A DNA stretch of 64,000 nt from Salinisphaera japonica YTM-1. GTDB taxonomy: Bacteria > Pseudomonadota > Gammaproteobacteria > Nevskiales > Salinisphaeraceae. This document shows, in pieces, positions 27,824 to 36,857 of the stretch. Each line of letters opens with the position of its first letter. Position 1 is the first letter of the stretch. A program made the position numbers and the translations under genes. A model generated the notes under the pieces. That model made no database searches, had not been told where the DNA came from, and saw only the letters and a program-made list of their open reading frames with translations. The stretch is from NCBI RefSeq assembly GCF_003788585.1, contig NZ_AYKG01000023.1, forward strand, positions 62,001 to 126,000. The letters run 5' to 3'.

Positions 27824-28529
27824 GCAAACCAGCTTGGAACAGATGGCCGCGGCCTGGGGCGGTGCCGGCCGCGGGTCGGCGCCACGCTTCGCCGGCGGCG
27901 TGCTGGTGGCGCTCGTCGTGGCCGGCGCGCTGTTCGTGCTGATGATGGCGCTGATCTACAACAGCAATGCCGGCATCACCGAAGACGACCGCGCGAACTC
28001 GATCAATTTCGTGCGCGTGCCCGACGAGCCGGAACAGCCCAAGACCAAGGAGCGTGAGCCACCCGACAAGCCCGAGCCGCCGGATGAGCCACCGCCGCCA
28101 TCACAACCGACGACCAGCACCATGACCGAGCCACAGCCGGCCGCGCCGAACATGGACGTTCCGAATATCGACACGGCCTCCAATCTCAAGGGCCAGCCGT
28201 TCATGGGCAGCGCTGCCCCCGGGCCGGGCTCGTCAGGCCAGGGCATGGGTGAGGGCAATCAATCGCTTCGAGTGGTGCGACAGGTCGAGCCGACCTATCC
28301 CTCGACGGCCAAACAGGCCGAAATCGAGGGCAAGGTGACACTAAGTTTCACCGTCAACCCGGACGGCACGGTCAGCAACATCGAGATCGTGGATGCCAAT
28401 CCGCCGCGCATGTTCGATGCCGCGGCCAAGCAGGCGATGGCGCGCTGGCAGTTCGAGCCGGCCACCGAGAACGGCCAGGCCGTGGCTAAGCGGGCCACCC
28501 AGACGCTCAATTTTCAGCTCAATAACTAA
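27810..28529 (+). CDS. tonB: TonB-family energy transducer (TonB2)
   Basis: A 239-residue protein with one membrane anchor (VLVALVVAGALFVLMMALIY), a Pro/Glu-rich periplasmic spacer (residues about 65-105) and a C-terminal TonB domain carrying QVEPTYPSTAKQAEIEGKVTLSF and ending near residue 239. The spacer is short compared with E. coli TonB, as in TonB2 proteins, which depend on TtpC and TPR partners to span the periplasm. The GTG at 27810 gives the anchor a 30-residue cytoplasmic leader; ATG 27843 is the alternative, with a weak GGAA before it. The receptor likely energised by it is encoded 1.7 kb downstream. Confidence 0.9.
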   Translation: METTKQTSLEQMAAAWGGAGRGSAPRFAGGVLVALVVAGALFVLMMALIYNSNAGITEDDRANSINFVRVPDEPEQPKTKEREPPDKPEPPDEPPPPSQPTTSTMTEPQPAAPNMDVPNIDTASNLKGQPFMGSAAPGPGSSGQGMGEGNQSLRVVRQVEPTYPSTAKQAEIEGKVTLSFTVNPDGTVSNIEIVDANPPRMFDAAAKQAMARWQFEPATENGQAVAKRATQTLNFQLNN

Positions 28530-28553
28530 GTGGTTTTCGAGGATGGTGAGCCC

Positions 28554-29819
28554 ATGATGCGTCCGTTTGAATCTTCGCGGTCACCGCGGGTCCGGCGCGG
28601 TGCCACCGCGGCCGCCGGCCTTGTCTTGGCACTGGCTCTATCGACCGCTGCAGGCACATCGCCGGTCGCGGCGGCCGAAAAGTCGCTGTCCCAGACCAAT
28701 TACGAAAAACTCTCGGCCGCCCGCGACCTGATGAACGGCGGCGATTACGAAACCGCCGTCGACAAGCTCAATGCGCTGTTGAAACAGGTCTATGGCGATG
28801 ATTATTCGGCGGCCGTCGTGCTTCAGGCGCTGGGCTATGCCCATCTGAACAATGACCTGAAGCCGCTGGCCATTCAGGATTTCGAACGCTCGCTGGCCCG
28901 CCAAGCATTGCCCGCCGCGCCCACGCGCGACGTCCAGCATGTGCTGGGGCGTCTTTATGCCGAGGAAGGGCGATACGACAAGGCCCGCAACACGCTGGAA
29001 GACTGGATCGCTGCCAAGCAGCAGGATTCCAGTGCGGCCGACTATATCTCGCTGGCCAATGTCTATGCCCAGCTCAAGGATTACGACAAGGGCATCGCGG
29101 CCATCGAGAAAGCGTTGGCCATGAGCAGCCAGGCCAACGAGAGCCACTATCAGCTGCTCGTGGCCATGCAGTATCAGAGCAAGCGATATGAGGCGGCAAC
29201 CGAGACGCTCAAGACGATGATCGAGCTCTGGCCGAGCAAGACACAATACTGGTCACAGTTGGCCAATATCTATCTCCAGGCGGGCAAGAACGAAAAAGCC
29301 CATTCGGTCCTGAAGCTTGCTTATTACAAGAACAGGCTCGATAAGGCATCTGATGTATTGAATCTGGCGCGTCTGGGAATGACCACCGGCGTGCCGGATC
29401 AGGCAGCGCGTGTACTGGCCGATGCCATGGAAAAAAATCGCATTGAATCGAGCGAACAGAACTGGCGCCTGCTCGCCCAGGCCTGGCGCCAGGCCAACGA
29501 GGTGCCACAGGCCATCGCAGCCTTGGATCATGTCGCCGAGTTTGGCAGCGAGGGCGAAATCCGCATGCGCCAGGCCGAGCTGTACATGAATCAGAACAGC
29601 TGGCGGCAGGTACTGGCTTACGTCAACAAGGCGATTGCGGCCGGTGATCTGGATTCGCCGGGCAAGGCCTATCTGCTCAAGGGCATGGCTTATACGCGTT
29701 TGAACGACTACGACCAGAGCCTGGCGGCCCTGCGACAGGCGGGCCAGTATCAGGACATGGCCGGCCAGGCCCAGCAGTGGTCACAGTATGTCGAGAAGAA
29801 AAAAGCGCTGGATTCCTGA
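28554..29819 (+). CDS. TPR-repeat periplasmic protein of the TonB2 cluster
   Basis: A 421-residue protein with a signal peptide (RGATAAAGLVLALALSTAAG...VAAAE) followed by repeated helical hairpins of the TPR type throughout residues 45-400, for example AVVLQALGYAHLNNDLKPLAIQDFERSL and AADYISLANVYAQLKDYDKGIAAIEKAL. A TPR protein always closes the TonB2 cluster of Vibrio and Shewanella and is thought to help the system engage its receptors; details are not known. ATG 28554 is preferred because GGTGAG lies just upstream; a GTG at 28530 directly after the tonB stop is possible. Confidence 0.87.
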   Translation: MMRPFESSRSPRVRRGATAAAGLVLALALSTAAGTSPVAAAEKSLSQTNYEKLSAARDLMNGGDYETAVDKLNALLKQVYGDDYSAAVVLQALGYAHLNNDLKPLAIQDFERSLARQALPAAPTRDVQHVLGRLYAEEGRYDKARNTLEDWIAAKQQDSSAADYISLANVYAQLKDYDKGIAAIEKALAMSSQANESHYQLLVAMQYQSKRYEAATETLKTMIELWPSKTQYWSQLANIYLQAGKNEKAHSVLKLAYYKNRLDKASDVLNLARLGMTTGVPDQAARVLADAMEKNRIESSEQNWRLLAQAWRQANEVPQAIAALDHVAEFGSEGEIRMRQAELYMNQNSWRQVLAYVNKAIAAGDLDSPGKAYLLKGMAYTRLNDYDQSLAALRQAGQYQDMAGQAQQWSQYVEKKKALDS

Positions 29820-30260
29820 GATGAGTAGAAATCATCCGGCATAACAACACAGTAAAAGCGGAACCGGTGTCGCACTGGCCGAATAGTTTGTTGTTTTAAA
29901 GACGCGCTTCCAGCGTTTTCGCTCTTGTGTCATTTGTATCCATCCAAGTGACCATTGATCTCGCCCTTTTACGTATTGATATCTCGCCGAACCGATCGTC
30001 GTCGTCGTGTGCGGGCGTAATGCTGCGTGATTCTTTTATCTTTATTGTATATAGAAATGAAAATAATCGTTTATTAAAGCGCTTATTTATTAAAACTGTC
30101 ACATAACTCTCGTAACGTGTTCGACATGCCGCCGGGGAGCGGCTACGGGGGAAGTGATCAGATCTAATCGGCTTTTAAATAAAGCCCGCATCCCCTCGCG
30201 TGTTTTTTAGCTTTAGTGCGGCCGGCCAGCGGTCTGCGCGGCGTTTGATGCGAGAGTCCA
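29820..30260 (+). promoter_or_regulatory. 441-bp regulatory gap before the TonB-dependent receptor
   Basis: No gene is supported. The stretch 30035-30110 is far more AT-rich than its surroundings and contains two direct copies of TTTATTAAA (30071-30079 and 30087-30095), a short palindrome AAGCGCTT between them, and a Pho-box-like pair at 30097-30114. It is the most likely promoter and operator of the receptor gene. A 68-codon frame on the minus strand (29896-30102) has no features of a protein. Confidence 0.5.
30097..30114 (+). promoter_or_regulatory. Pho-box-like double repeat upstream of the receptor gene
   Basis: CTGTCAC, ATAA, CTCTCGT: two 7-bp half-sites spaced exactly 11 bp start to start, the geometry of PhoB boxes. 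The first half is a very good match; the second matches five of seven positions of CTGTCAT. No good -10 follows at the expected distance, so this is tentative. Confidence 0.3.
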
Positions 30261-33200
30261 ATGTGGAAATGCCTGCCAACAGCCGCTGTGGTCGTGGCTG
30301 CCAGTTGCCCGGTCATGGCCCAGCCCTCGGCCGATACGGCAACGACCGGCGCGGCAGGTGCAACGGCATCACAGGGCGAAGGTCAGATCGTGCTGTTCGT
30401 GTTCGACGGCGATGCGCCCGTCTCAGGCGCGCGGCTGCTCGCTGACGGGCAATCGATTGGCAAGACCGGCGCCGACGGTGGGGCAGTGGCCAAGCTGGCC
30501 GCCGGTCAGCACAACCTCGTGCTCAGGCAGGGCAGTACCAACGCGCTTGATCTGGATGTAATCACCCGGGCAGACGAACAGGTGCGCATCATCGCCACCC
30601 TGCGTGACGGCCAGGCCCCGGAGCTCAATATCCAGGGGGGCGGTAGCGGCCCGGTACTGGCCGGCGCCACCGATGCCGGTGAAGACGCCGGCACGATCAA
30701 TGGCGTGGTGACCGGGCCCGGCGGCGGCCCACTATCCGGGGCAACCGTGCGCGTCCCGGCACGGGGTGTCTCAGCCGAAACCGGCGCCGACGGGCGTTTT
30801 GCCATCGACGTACCGCCGGGCACTTACAACCTGCGCGTCACACATCCGAATTACACCAGTGGCTCGGCGGCAGGGCTTCGCGTGGCGGCCAACGGCCAGG
30901 CCACGGCCAATGTCTCTCTTTCCGATTCGGGCATCAAACTGGCCGATTACACGGTCACCGCAGAGTATCTGGAAGGCAGTATCGCCTCGGAGATCGAGCT
31001 CCAGCGCGAATCCGACCAGATCACCAGCGTCATCGGCGCCGAGCAGATCGCCCGCACCGGCGATGCCAACGCGGCCGAAGCACTTCAACGGGTCAGCGGC
31101 CTGCTGATCGAGAACAACAAATACGCGGTCATCCGCGGCCAGCCGTATCGCTACACGCTGACCACCTTCAACGGCCTGCCGTTGCCCAGCCCCGATCCGA
31201 TCATCGAGGCCGTGCCGCTGAACCTGTTCACCGACACCATCCTGGCCAATATCCAGGTTCAGAAAAGCTATTCGGCCGACAAACCGGGTAACTTTGGTGG
31301 CGGCCTGGTGGCACTCAATACCATCAGCACCCCGGACGAGCCGTTTGCCACGTTCAAGATCAGCACCGGGGCCAACACGTTGGCGACCGGCGAACTGGGG
31401 TTGACCTACAAAGGCAGCAACGAAGATCCTCTCGGCCAGGACGGCGGCGAGCGTGAATTGCCGGGCGGCGTGCCGGATGGGGACACGCTTGCCGGATTCA
31501 CCCAGGCCGAGCGCCAGGCGGTCGGCCGCAGCTTCGATGATTTCTATATCGTCGAGGAGAAACAATTGCCGGCCGATATCGGCGCGGAGGCCGCCGCCGG
31601 CCGATCGTTTGATACCGACTACGGCACGTTCGGCGCGATCGTCACCGGCACCTATTCCCATGAGTATCGCCGCCAGATCGAGCAGGATAATTCCTATACC
31701 GCTTCGCAGGTCGACCCGCGGATCTCGTTTCTGGAAAACCGGACGGATCGTCAGATACAGCTCAGCGGGTTTCTCGCGCTGAGCGGCGAGTGGGATAACC
31801 ACGCGGTCAAGAGCAACACCCTGTTCGTGCGCGACTCACAGGATCGCACCCAGATCAGCGAAGGCTATGACCTGACCAGCGATGGCCGCGACGAGCGCCG
31901 TTTTCTGCTCGAATTCCAACGGCGTGATCTGTTTCTGACCCAGCTGCTGGGTGAGCACGACTTCAAATGGTTTCAGGTTGACTGGCGCGGTCAGCACTCA
32001 GAAACCGAGCGTGACCGGCCCGATCGCTCGAGCTATCGCTATCAGCGGCCGTTCGGCTCGGACCGGCTCCCGAGTTTCTATGCCGATACGGGCTTGGAGC
32101 GCGACTTCAACGAGGTCAACGGCCAGCTCGATAGCGGCAACGGCGACGTGACGATTCCCCTGCCAGATATCGGCGATTTCAAATGGGATCTGCGCGGCGG
32201 CGGCGATATCAACGTCGGCAGCCGGGACTCCAATACTCGACGCTTCCAGTTCATCCCTCAGAACGATGTACGCCTGGACCGCCATGTGATCGAGCAGATC
32301 ATCAACGACAACAAGATCCGAAACGACGGCTCGGGCGTGGCCTTCAACGAAGTGACACTCGCCTCGGACAGTTATACCGCGGATACCGACACCCGCGGCT
32401 ACTACATCGGCGGCCATATGGGGTTCGACGAGTGGATCGAAACCGATTTCGGCGTGCGAAACACCAACGCCAATTACGAGGTGATCACCGGCGGCGGAAC
32501 GGTCGGCGGCTTTGATCGTGAGTTCTGGCTACCGTCGGTCAACGTCACCGGCTCGATCACCGATGAGTTGCAGCTGCGGGCCAGCTACGGCCAGAGCGTG
32601 TCATACCCGCGTCTGGTCGAGCTTGCCGAAACCACGTTCTTCAATCCCGATACCGGCGAGCAGTTCATCGGCAACGCCCAACTGGCGCCCACCGAAATCG
32701 ACAGCTACGACCTGCGACTCGAGTTTTATCCCTCATCGACGGAAAACCTCAATCTCGGCGTGTTCTACAAGCAGCTCGAAAACTCCATCGAGCAACAGTT
32801 TCTGCCGCTGGCCAGCGGCACCAGTCTGACCAGTTTCACCAACGGCCAGAACGGCGAGATCCTGGGGCTTGAAACCGGTGGGCGCGTGAGCTTCGACCGG
32901 GTCGTGCGTGCCGGCTGGGTGCCGTTCGACTGGGTGGCCAACACTTATTTCCAGGCCAACTTCGCGTTGTCCAACTCCAGCGTTGAGCTTGATCCCGAGG
33001 CCAGCGGTGCAGCCACGAACCAGCGCCGGCCCTTGACTGGCCAGGCCGATACGACGCTGAACCTGCAGCTGGGCTACGACGGCGATACGCAGGACTTCAC
33101 GCTGCTCTATAACCGGGTCGGCTCGCGTCTGGATCAGGCGGGCACCAACAACCTGCCGGACATCTACCAGCAGCCGATCTCGTTCCTCGGGTTCACCTAC

Positions 33201-33386
33201 AGCCTGGATCTGCCCACGCGGCTGCCGTTCATCGGGCCGATTCCGACGCTGTCCGGGGCTCAGATCAAGTTCAAGGGCGCGAACCTGCTCAACGCCGAAC
33301 GTGAATATCGCCAGGGCGAGCGCCTGCAACGACGGGTCGAGTTCGGCCGCTCGTTCAGTGCGTCGCTACGCCTGAATCTTTTCTAG
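30261..33386 (+). CDS. TonB-dependent outer-membrane receptor with N-terminal PEGA-like and carboxypeptidase-regulatory domains
   Basis: A 1041-residue receptor. Signal peptide about residues 1-20, then a short beta-domain (residues 40-115, VLFVFDGDAPVSGARLLADG), then a carboxypeptidase-regulatory-like domain (about 145-220, GVVTGPGGGPLSGATVRV...PPGTYNLRVTHPNY). The plug follows at about 250-370 (ANAAEALQRVSGLLIENN), and the rest is a 22-strand-type barrel ending in RLNLF with the aromatic C-terminus needed for assembly. No TonB box can be named with certainty. The substrate is not readable. Receptors of this shape sit next to TonB2 clusters in other gammaproteobacteria, and the downstream lipoprotein is a likely partner. 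The ATG lies after an AT-rich regulatory gap. Confidence 0.9.
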   Translation: MWKCLPTAAVVVAASCPVMAQPSADTATTGAAGATASQGEGQIVLFVFDGDAPVSGARLLADGQSIGKTGADGGAVAKLAAGQHNLVLRQGSTNALDLDVITRADEQVRIIATLRDGQAPELNIQGGGSGPVLAGATDAGEDAGTINGVVTGPGGGPLSGATVRVPARGVSAETGADGRFAIDVPPGTYNLRVTHPNYTSGSAAGLRVAANGQATANVSLSDSGIKLADYTVTAEYLEGSIASEIELQRESDQITSVIGAEQIARTGDANAAEALQRVSGLLIENNKYAVIRGQPYRYTLTTFNGLPLPSPDPIIEAVPLNLFTDTILANIQVQKSYSADKPGNFGGGLVALNTISTPDEPFATFKISTGANTLATGELGLTYKGSNEDPLGQDGGERELPGGVPDGDTLAGFTQAERQAVGRSFDDFYIVEEKQLPADIGAEAAAGRSFDTDYGTFGAIVTGTYSHEYRRQIEQDNSYTASQVDPRISFLENRTDRQIQLSGFLALSGEWDNHAVKSNTLFVRDSQDRTQISEGYDLTSDGRDERRFLLEFQRRDLFLTQLLGEHDFKWFQVDWRGQHSETERDRPDRSSYRYQRPFGSDRLPSFYADTGLERDFNEVNGQLDSGNGDVTIPLPDIGDFKWDLRGGGDINVGSRDSNTRRFQFIPQNDVRLDRHVIEQIINDNKIRNDGSGVAFNEVTLASDSYTADTDTRGYYIGGHMGFDEWIETDFGVRNTNANYEVITGGGTVGGFDREFWLPSVNVTGSITDELQLRASYGQSVSYPRLVELAETTFFNPDTGEQFIGNAQLAPTEIDSYDLRLEFYPSSTENLNLGVFYKQLENSIEQQFLPLASGTSLTSFTNGQNGEILGLETGGRVSFDRVVRAGWVPFDWVANTYFQANFALSNSSVELDPEASGAATNQRRPLTGQADTTLNLQLGYDGDTQDFTLLYNRVGSRLDQAGTNNLPDIYQQPISFLGFTYSLDLPTRLPFIGPIPTLSGAQIKFKGANLLNAEREYRQGERLQRRVEFGRSFSASLRLNLF

Positions 33387-33462
33387 ACGTCATGCATCGC
33401 GCGCCGCCGATGTCGATTTTTACAAGCGGTGCAATGGAAAAATCATCAGAGAGAGCATTTCT

Positions 33463-35298
33463 ATGAACAAGCAACGAGTGGCCATGTTCCTGACGGCCGC
33501 CTCGGTGGCCCTCGTCGCCTCGGGCTGCGGCGGCGACGGGTCGGACATCATCGAAGGCGATACCAGCTTTTCCGGCGTCGGTGGTCAAGGCGGCCAGGGC
33601 GGCTCCGGCAGCGGTGGTTCCGGTGGCGGTGGCACGGACGGCGGCGGCGCCAACCCGGGCAATGATTCCATGGACGACGGGATGGATCCCGAAACCGGGA
33701 TGATGACCAGCGGTGTGGCCGTGCAGAACTATGGCCAGGGCGGCGGCTATCTTCAGGCCGGTTTCTTGTACAACCAGGATATCCACCCGCTGCGCGCTGA
33801 AATCGACAGCGATTTCGACGGCGACGGCGTCGGCGTGGGTGATGCGATCACCCCGGGCGACCCGGGTAACTGCCCCGAAGGCACGTCCAACACGAACGCC
33901 ACAGCCACGATCTTCGAGGGAACGCCGGCCTTTCCAGTCTGTGAGCTGAGCCAGAGCGCCGTGGGTGAGCCTGGCGATCAGGTCGAGACCATCAACCTCA
34001 CGAACGGATTCGTCTATTATCTGACCGACCCGCTTCGTATCGGTAACGGATTCCGGCAGAACGCCACGGCCGATTCTGTGGACAACATCACGCTGAATAT
34101 AGAAGGTGGCACACAGCTGTTCGCTGACCCCGGGATTGCCAACAGCGAAGGCGGGGCCTATCTGCGGATCACTCGTGGCTCGACGATCAATATCAACGGC
34201 ACACAGCAACGGCCGGTGATCATGAGTGCGGCACGCCTGGAAAACGGTCAGATCGTGGAGCCGGCCAACTTCACCGAGATCGGCCAGTGGGGCGGCCTGG
34301 TATTGGACGGCTATGCGCCGACCAACGCCGAAGGTGAGGACGGTGGTGCCGTGCCCAACGAGGCCATCAGTGAAGCCGCCCCGTCACAGCAATCGAATTA
34401 TTTCGGCGGTGGCGACACTGAAGATAGCAGCGGCGAAATCCATTATCTGGTCATCGGCGAAACCGGCGTGACCATCCGTCCGGATTCGGAAGTCCAGGGC
34501 ATCACGATGGAAGGCGTGGGTGCCGGCACCGAGATCGATCATGTCCAGGTTTTTGGCTCGGGCGATGACGGTATCGAGTTCTTTGGCGGCACGGTGACTA
34601 TGCAATATGTGCTGCTCAACGGCGCCGAAGACGACACGCTCGACATGGATCTGGGCTTCCAGGGCACGGTCAAGAACGTGATCGGTATCCAGGGCACCCA
34701 ACGTGGGAACCGCACCATCGAGGCCGATGGTAACGGCAACGGCTTCGACTTCGAGCCCAAGACCACGCCGAATATCGCCAACGCCTTGTTGCTCGGCGCC
34801 GGCGATCAGCAGGACGGCTCGGCCGGCATGCTGGCCCGCGAAGGCTTCGGCGGCGATCTGGAAAACACGGTCGTCACCGATCTGGCCTCGGTGACCAATC
34901 GTGATAACGGCGCGTATTCGCAGGGCTGCTTCATCAATACCGATGAGGTCGATCCGGATCTGCAGGCCGCGGGCCTGGCGTTCTTCTGCACGAACGACGC
35001 CGATGGCGGCGTGCCGGGCCAGGCTGACGTCGATCCGAACCTGTACCCGACCTGGTACAACGGCATGTTCCAGCAGGACAGCGGCTCGGGCGACACCATG
35101 GGCGACTTCCGCGGCATGGAAGACCCGGACATCAGCGTGGACGCCACGAGCTTCATCGTGACCACCACCGTCGAGCCGGTTACCGACGGCACGAATGACG
35201 GTATCCAGGCTGATGCCTACATGGGCGCGGTCGACCCGGAGACTGCCGACGGCGAGGAATGGTTCCGGGGCTGGATCGTCAGCGTGGCCGGCGAATAA
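33463..35298 (+). CDS. Large surface-type lipoprotein partner of the receptor, beta-helix-like
   Basis: A 611-residue lipoprotein. Signal peptide with lipobox LVASGC (Cys23), then a very Gly/Ser-rich flexible spacer (residues about 38-68), then a body rich in Asp, Gly, Asn with repeats such as EIDHVQVFGSGDDGIEFFGGTVTMQYV that suggest a parallel beta-helix. Asp-rich DSDFDGDGVGVGDAI could bind calcium. Few cysteines are present (CPEG, CELS, CFIN, FFCTN) and they could form disulphides. It follows the receptor by 76 bp without a terminator and ends with a strong one, so receptor and lipoprotein form one unit. Role inferred: surface capture of the receptor substrate. I do not recognise a named family. 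Confidence 0.8.
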   Translation: MNKQRVAMFLTAASVALVASGCGGDGSDIIEGDTSFSGVGGQGGQGGSGSGGSGGGGTDGGGANPGNDSMDDGMDPETGMMTSGVAVQNYGQGGGYLQAGFLYNQDIHPLRAEIDSDFDGDGVGVGDAITPGDPGNCPEGTSNTNATATIFEGTPAFPVCELSQSAVGEPGDQVETINLTNGFVYYLTDPLRIGNGFRQNATADSVDNITLNIEGGTQLFADPGIANSEGGAYLRITRGSTININGTQQRPVIMSAARLENGQIVEPANFTEIGQWGGLVLDGYAPTNAEGEDGGAVPNEAISEAAPSQQSNYFGGGDTEDSSGEIHYLVIGETGVTIRPDSEVQGITMEGVGAGTEIDHVQVFGSGDDGIEFFGGTVTMQYVLLNGAEDDTLDMDLGFQGTVKNVIGIQGTQRGNRTIEADGNGNGFDFEPKTTPNIANALLLGAGDQQDGSAGMLAREGFGGDLENTVVTDLASVTNRDNGAYSQGCFINTDEVDPDLQAAGLAFFCTNDADGGVPGQADVDPNLYPTWYNGMFQQDSGSGDTMGDFRGMEDPDISVDATSFIVTTTVEPVTDGTNDGIQADAYMGAVDPETADGEEWFRGWIVSVAGE

Positions 35299-35323
35299 AC
35301 CACCCCACGCTTAAGCCAGAACC

Positions 35324-35362
35324 AAAAAAGCGCCGATCGGCAAACCCGATCGGCGCTTTTTT
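35324..35362. terminator. Strong terminator after the lipoprotein gene
   Basis: A 17-bp perfect stem (35324-35340 with 35346-35362) around the loop CAAAC, with six-base A and T arms. Confidence 0.92.
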
Positions 35363-35369
35363 ATGATTC

Positions 35370-35648
35370 TTCGCAGATCACCGGGATTCGAGAATGAGAG
35401 TCCGCAAACAAACGCGAATGAAACGCAAATAAAGACCACAGGCCATACTGGTCACGGTCTATTCAAGCGAATCAAGTCCGTGATGAAGGCCCATGGAAGA
35501 CGTCTTTCGGGATAACTCAATTTCAGCGCGCACGCGGTCGAACTGAGCGAGTCGCTTCGATGCCACATCGCACGTTATTTGCGCTCATTTGCGTTCTTTG
35601 CGGACGAGTCGCCTGACCCGCGGGCGTCCCACTCATCTGCGATGAACC
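35370..35648 (-). repeat. MITE-like 280-bp element, copy A (inverted relative to copy B)
   Basis: The reverse complement of this stretch aligns along its whole length with 46146-46428. The best shared block is about 40 bp and includes CGTCCGCAAAGAACGCAAAT and AATAACGTGCGAT. Ends carry inverted motifs TTCGCAGAT (35370) and ATCTGCGATGAA (to 35646). Inside, GTCCGCAAA plus three ACGCAAAT-type words near one end face GTCCGCAAA-type words near the other, and AGACGTCTT marks the centre, so the element can fold as one long imperfect hairpin. No credible coding frame. It fills the 371-bp gap between the lipoprotein terminator and the barrel protein gene. Confidence 0.85.
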
Positions 35649-35669
35649 TTTTTTATGGCTCATCGCTGA

Positions 35670-36362
35670 TCAGCGATCTGGCGGCAGGATCGGGATCTGG
35701 AAGCCGATCTGCAGTAAATGACCGTCGATATCAAAATCATCGGCACGGCTATCCGAGCCCATTTCGACGTTCACATCGGCCTGGCGATAACGATATTCCG
35801 CGCGTAGCGATACACCCCAGGGATCGGGAATGCCGATATCGGTCAGTGCGATACGTGCCCCAGCACCCACGTCCCAGAACGAGCCGGTTTCACTGGGCTC
35901 GTCACCCAACCCGCCCACGCGATCGAAATCAAACTGGCTGAGCCCATAACTGGCCAGGCCATAAACGGGTAGACGATGCGGTAACGGAAAGACCAGCGCC
36001 GACAGCCCGTACTGAAAGATATTGACACTTTCGAAGACCGAGCCATCGATCGAGGCATCGCCGGCAAAATCGACGAACACTTCCCCCGTGAAATAAGACG
36101 TGAACGGCTTGCCGATGCTGATGGCCCCGCCCAGCGTATCGTCAAGGCTCGCCCCGTTGCTGTCGCCTAGCCAGGCCGCGCTGAGCATGGGGGCGATGTA
36201 GGGCCGTGCGTCATGGCCCAGGCTGTCAAAGGCGGGCTCGGCGGTTTGTTGATCAGCCGAGTCGACCCGGGATACTTCAGCCGCGGTCTGGGCCCAGCCG
36301 GTCTGTGTGATGGCCAGGCCGATGCCGGCCAGGGCAAAGAAATGCCCGGTTCTCATCTGCAT
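35670..36362 (-). CDS. Small outer-membrane beta-barrel protein
   Basis: A 230-residue protein with a signal peptide (MQMRTGHFFALAGIGLAITQTGWAQ) and alternating beta-strand pattern: ARPYIAPMLSAAWLG, GGAISIGKPFTSYFTGEVFVDFAG, YGLSALVFPL, VYGLASYGLSQFDF, FWDVGAGARIAL, GVSLRAEYRYRQADV, LLQIGFQIPI. This fits an eight-strand OmpA/Opa-type barrel. The ATG at 36362 has GGGGGAA six bases upstream and is preferred to the frame start at 36386. The function is unknown. Its stop lies 22 bp from the end of repeat copy A. Confidence 0.78.
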   Translation of the reverse strand: MQMRTGHFFALAGIGLAITQTGWAQTAAEVSRVDSADQQTAEPAFDSLGHDARPYIAPMLSAAWLGDSNGASLDDTLGGAISIGKPFTSYFTGEVFVDFAGDASIDGSVFESVNIFQYGLSALVFPLPHRLPVYGLASYGLSQFDFDRVGGLGDEPSETGSFWDVGAGARIALTDIGIPDPWGVSLRAEYRYRQADVNVEMGSDSRADDFDIDGHLLQIGFQIPILPPDR

Positions 36363-36857
36363 GAGTGGTTCCCCCAAATAACGCATACAAAAAACCCGGG
36401 CTTTTAGTGCCGCGTGCGACGTATGCCTGAAAGATTCATAAAAGCATCACGATTGAATCACCCGGATATGACAGGGCGATGGCGATACGCTCGTACCGGT
36501 CTTGCATCGCGACAGGCCGGGTGGGTCGATTCCGCACTGCCGTGTCACGCGCCGGTTGGCGTGTCCTGTCGATGGCCGCGCCAGCCGGCGTCTTAGACCA
36601 TCGTCGCGATCACCAACGCGGGTCGCATGATCGCGATATCGTGTGAAAGCGCAGCGCGACAGGGCTTGCGAGGCCGGCGTGACCTCACGATTGACTCGAT
36701 CGCTGCCGGATCGTCGGCGACACGTTGTTGCACTCACCGACCTTGGTTGTATAAAACCGAACGGTAGTTTCAAGGTGCCACGAGTTCGCTGCGGAACTCA
36801 TGGCGGGCTGGCGCGTGTCTCGCGCGAGCCGCGGCTTCGAATAGCACGAGGGAATGC
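36363..36857. promoter_or_regulatory. 495-bp divergent gap with promoter for the AraC gene
   Basis: No gene is supported. A good promoter toward the AraC gene is visible: TTGCAC at 36728-36733 and TATAAA at 36750-36755 with a 16-bp spacer, about 100 bp before the start codon. The part near 36380-36440 is AT-rich and probably holds the promoter of the barrel gene. Nothing else stands out. Confidence 0.5.

Noticed and set aside
30040-30075. Possible Fur box in the AT-rich receptor upstream region
   Set aside because: No 19-bp inverted repeat close to GATAATGATAATCATTATC can be aligned; the similarity is only AT content.
29896-30102. 68-codon minus-strand frame in the receptor upstream gap
   Set aside because: AT-rich regulatory DNA, no ribosome-binding site and no recognisable protein features.
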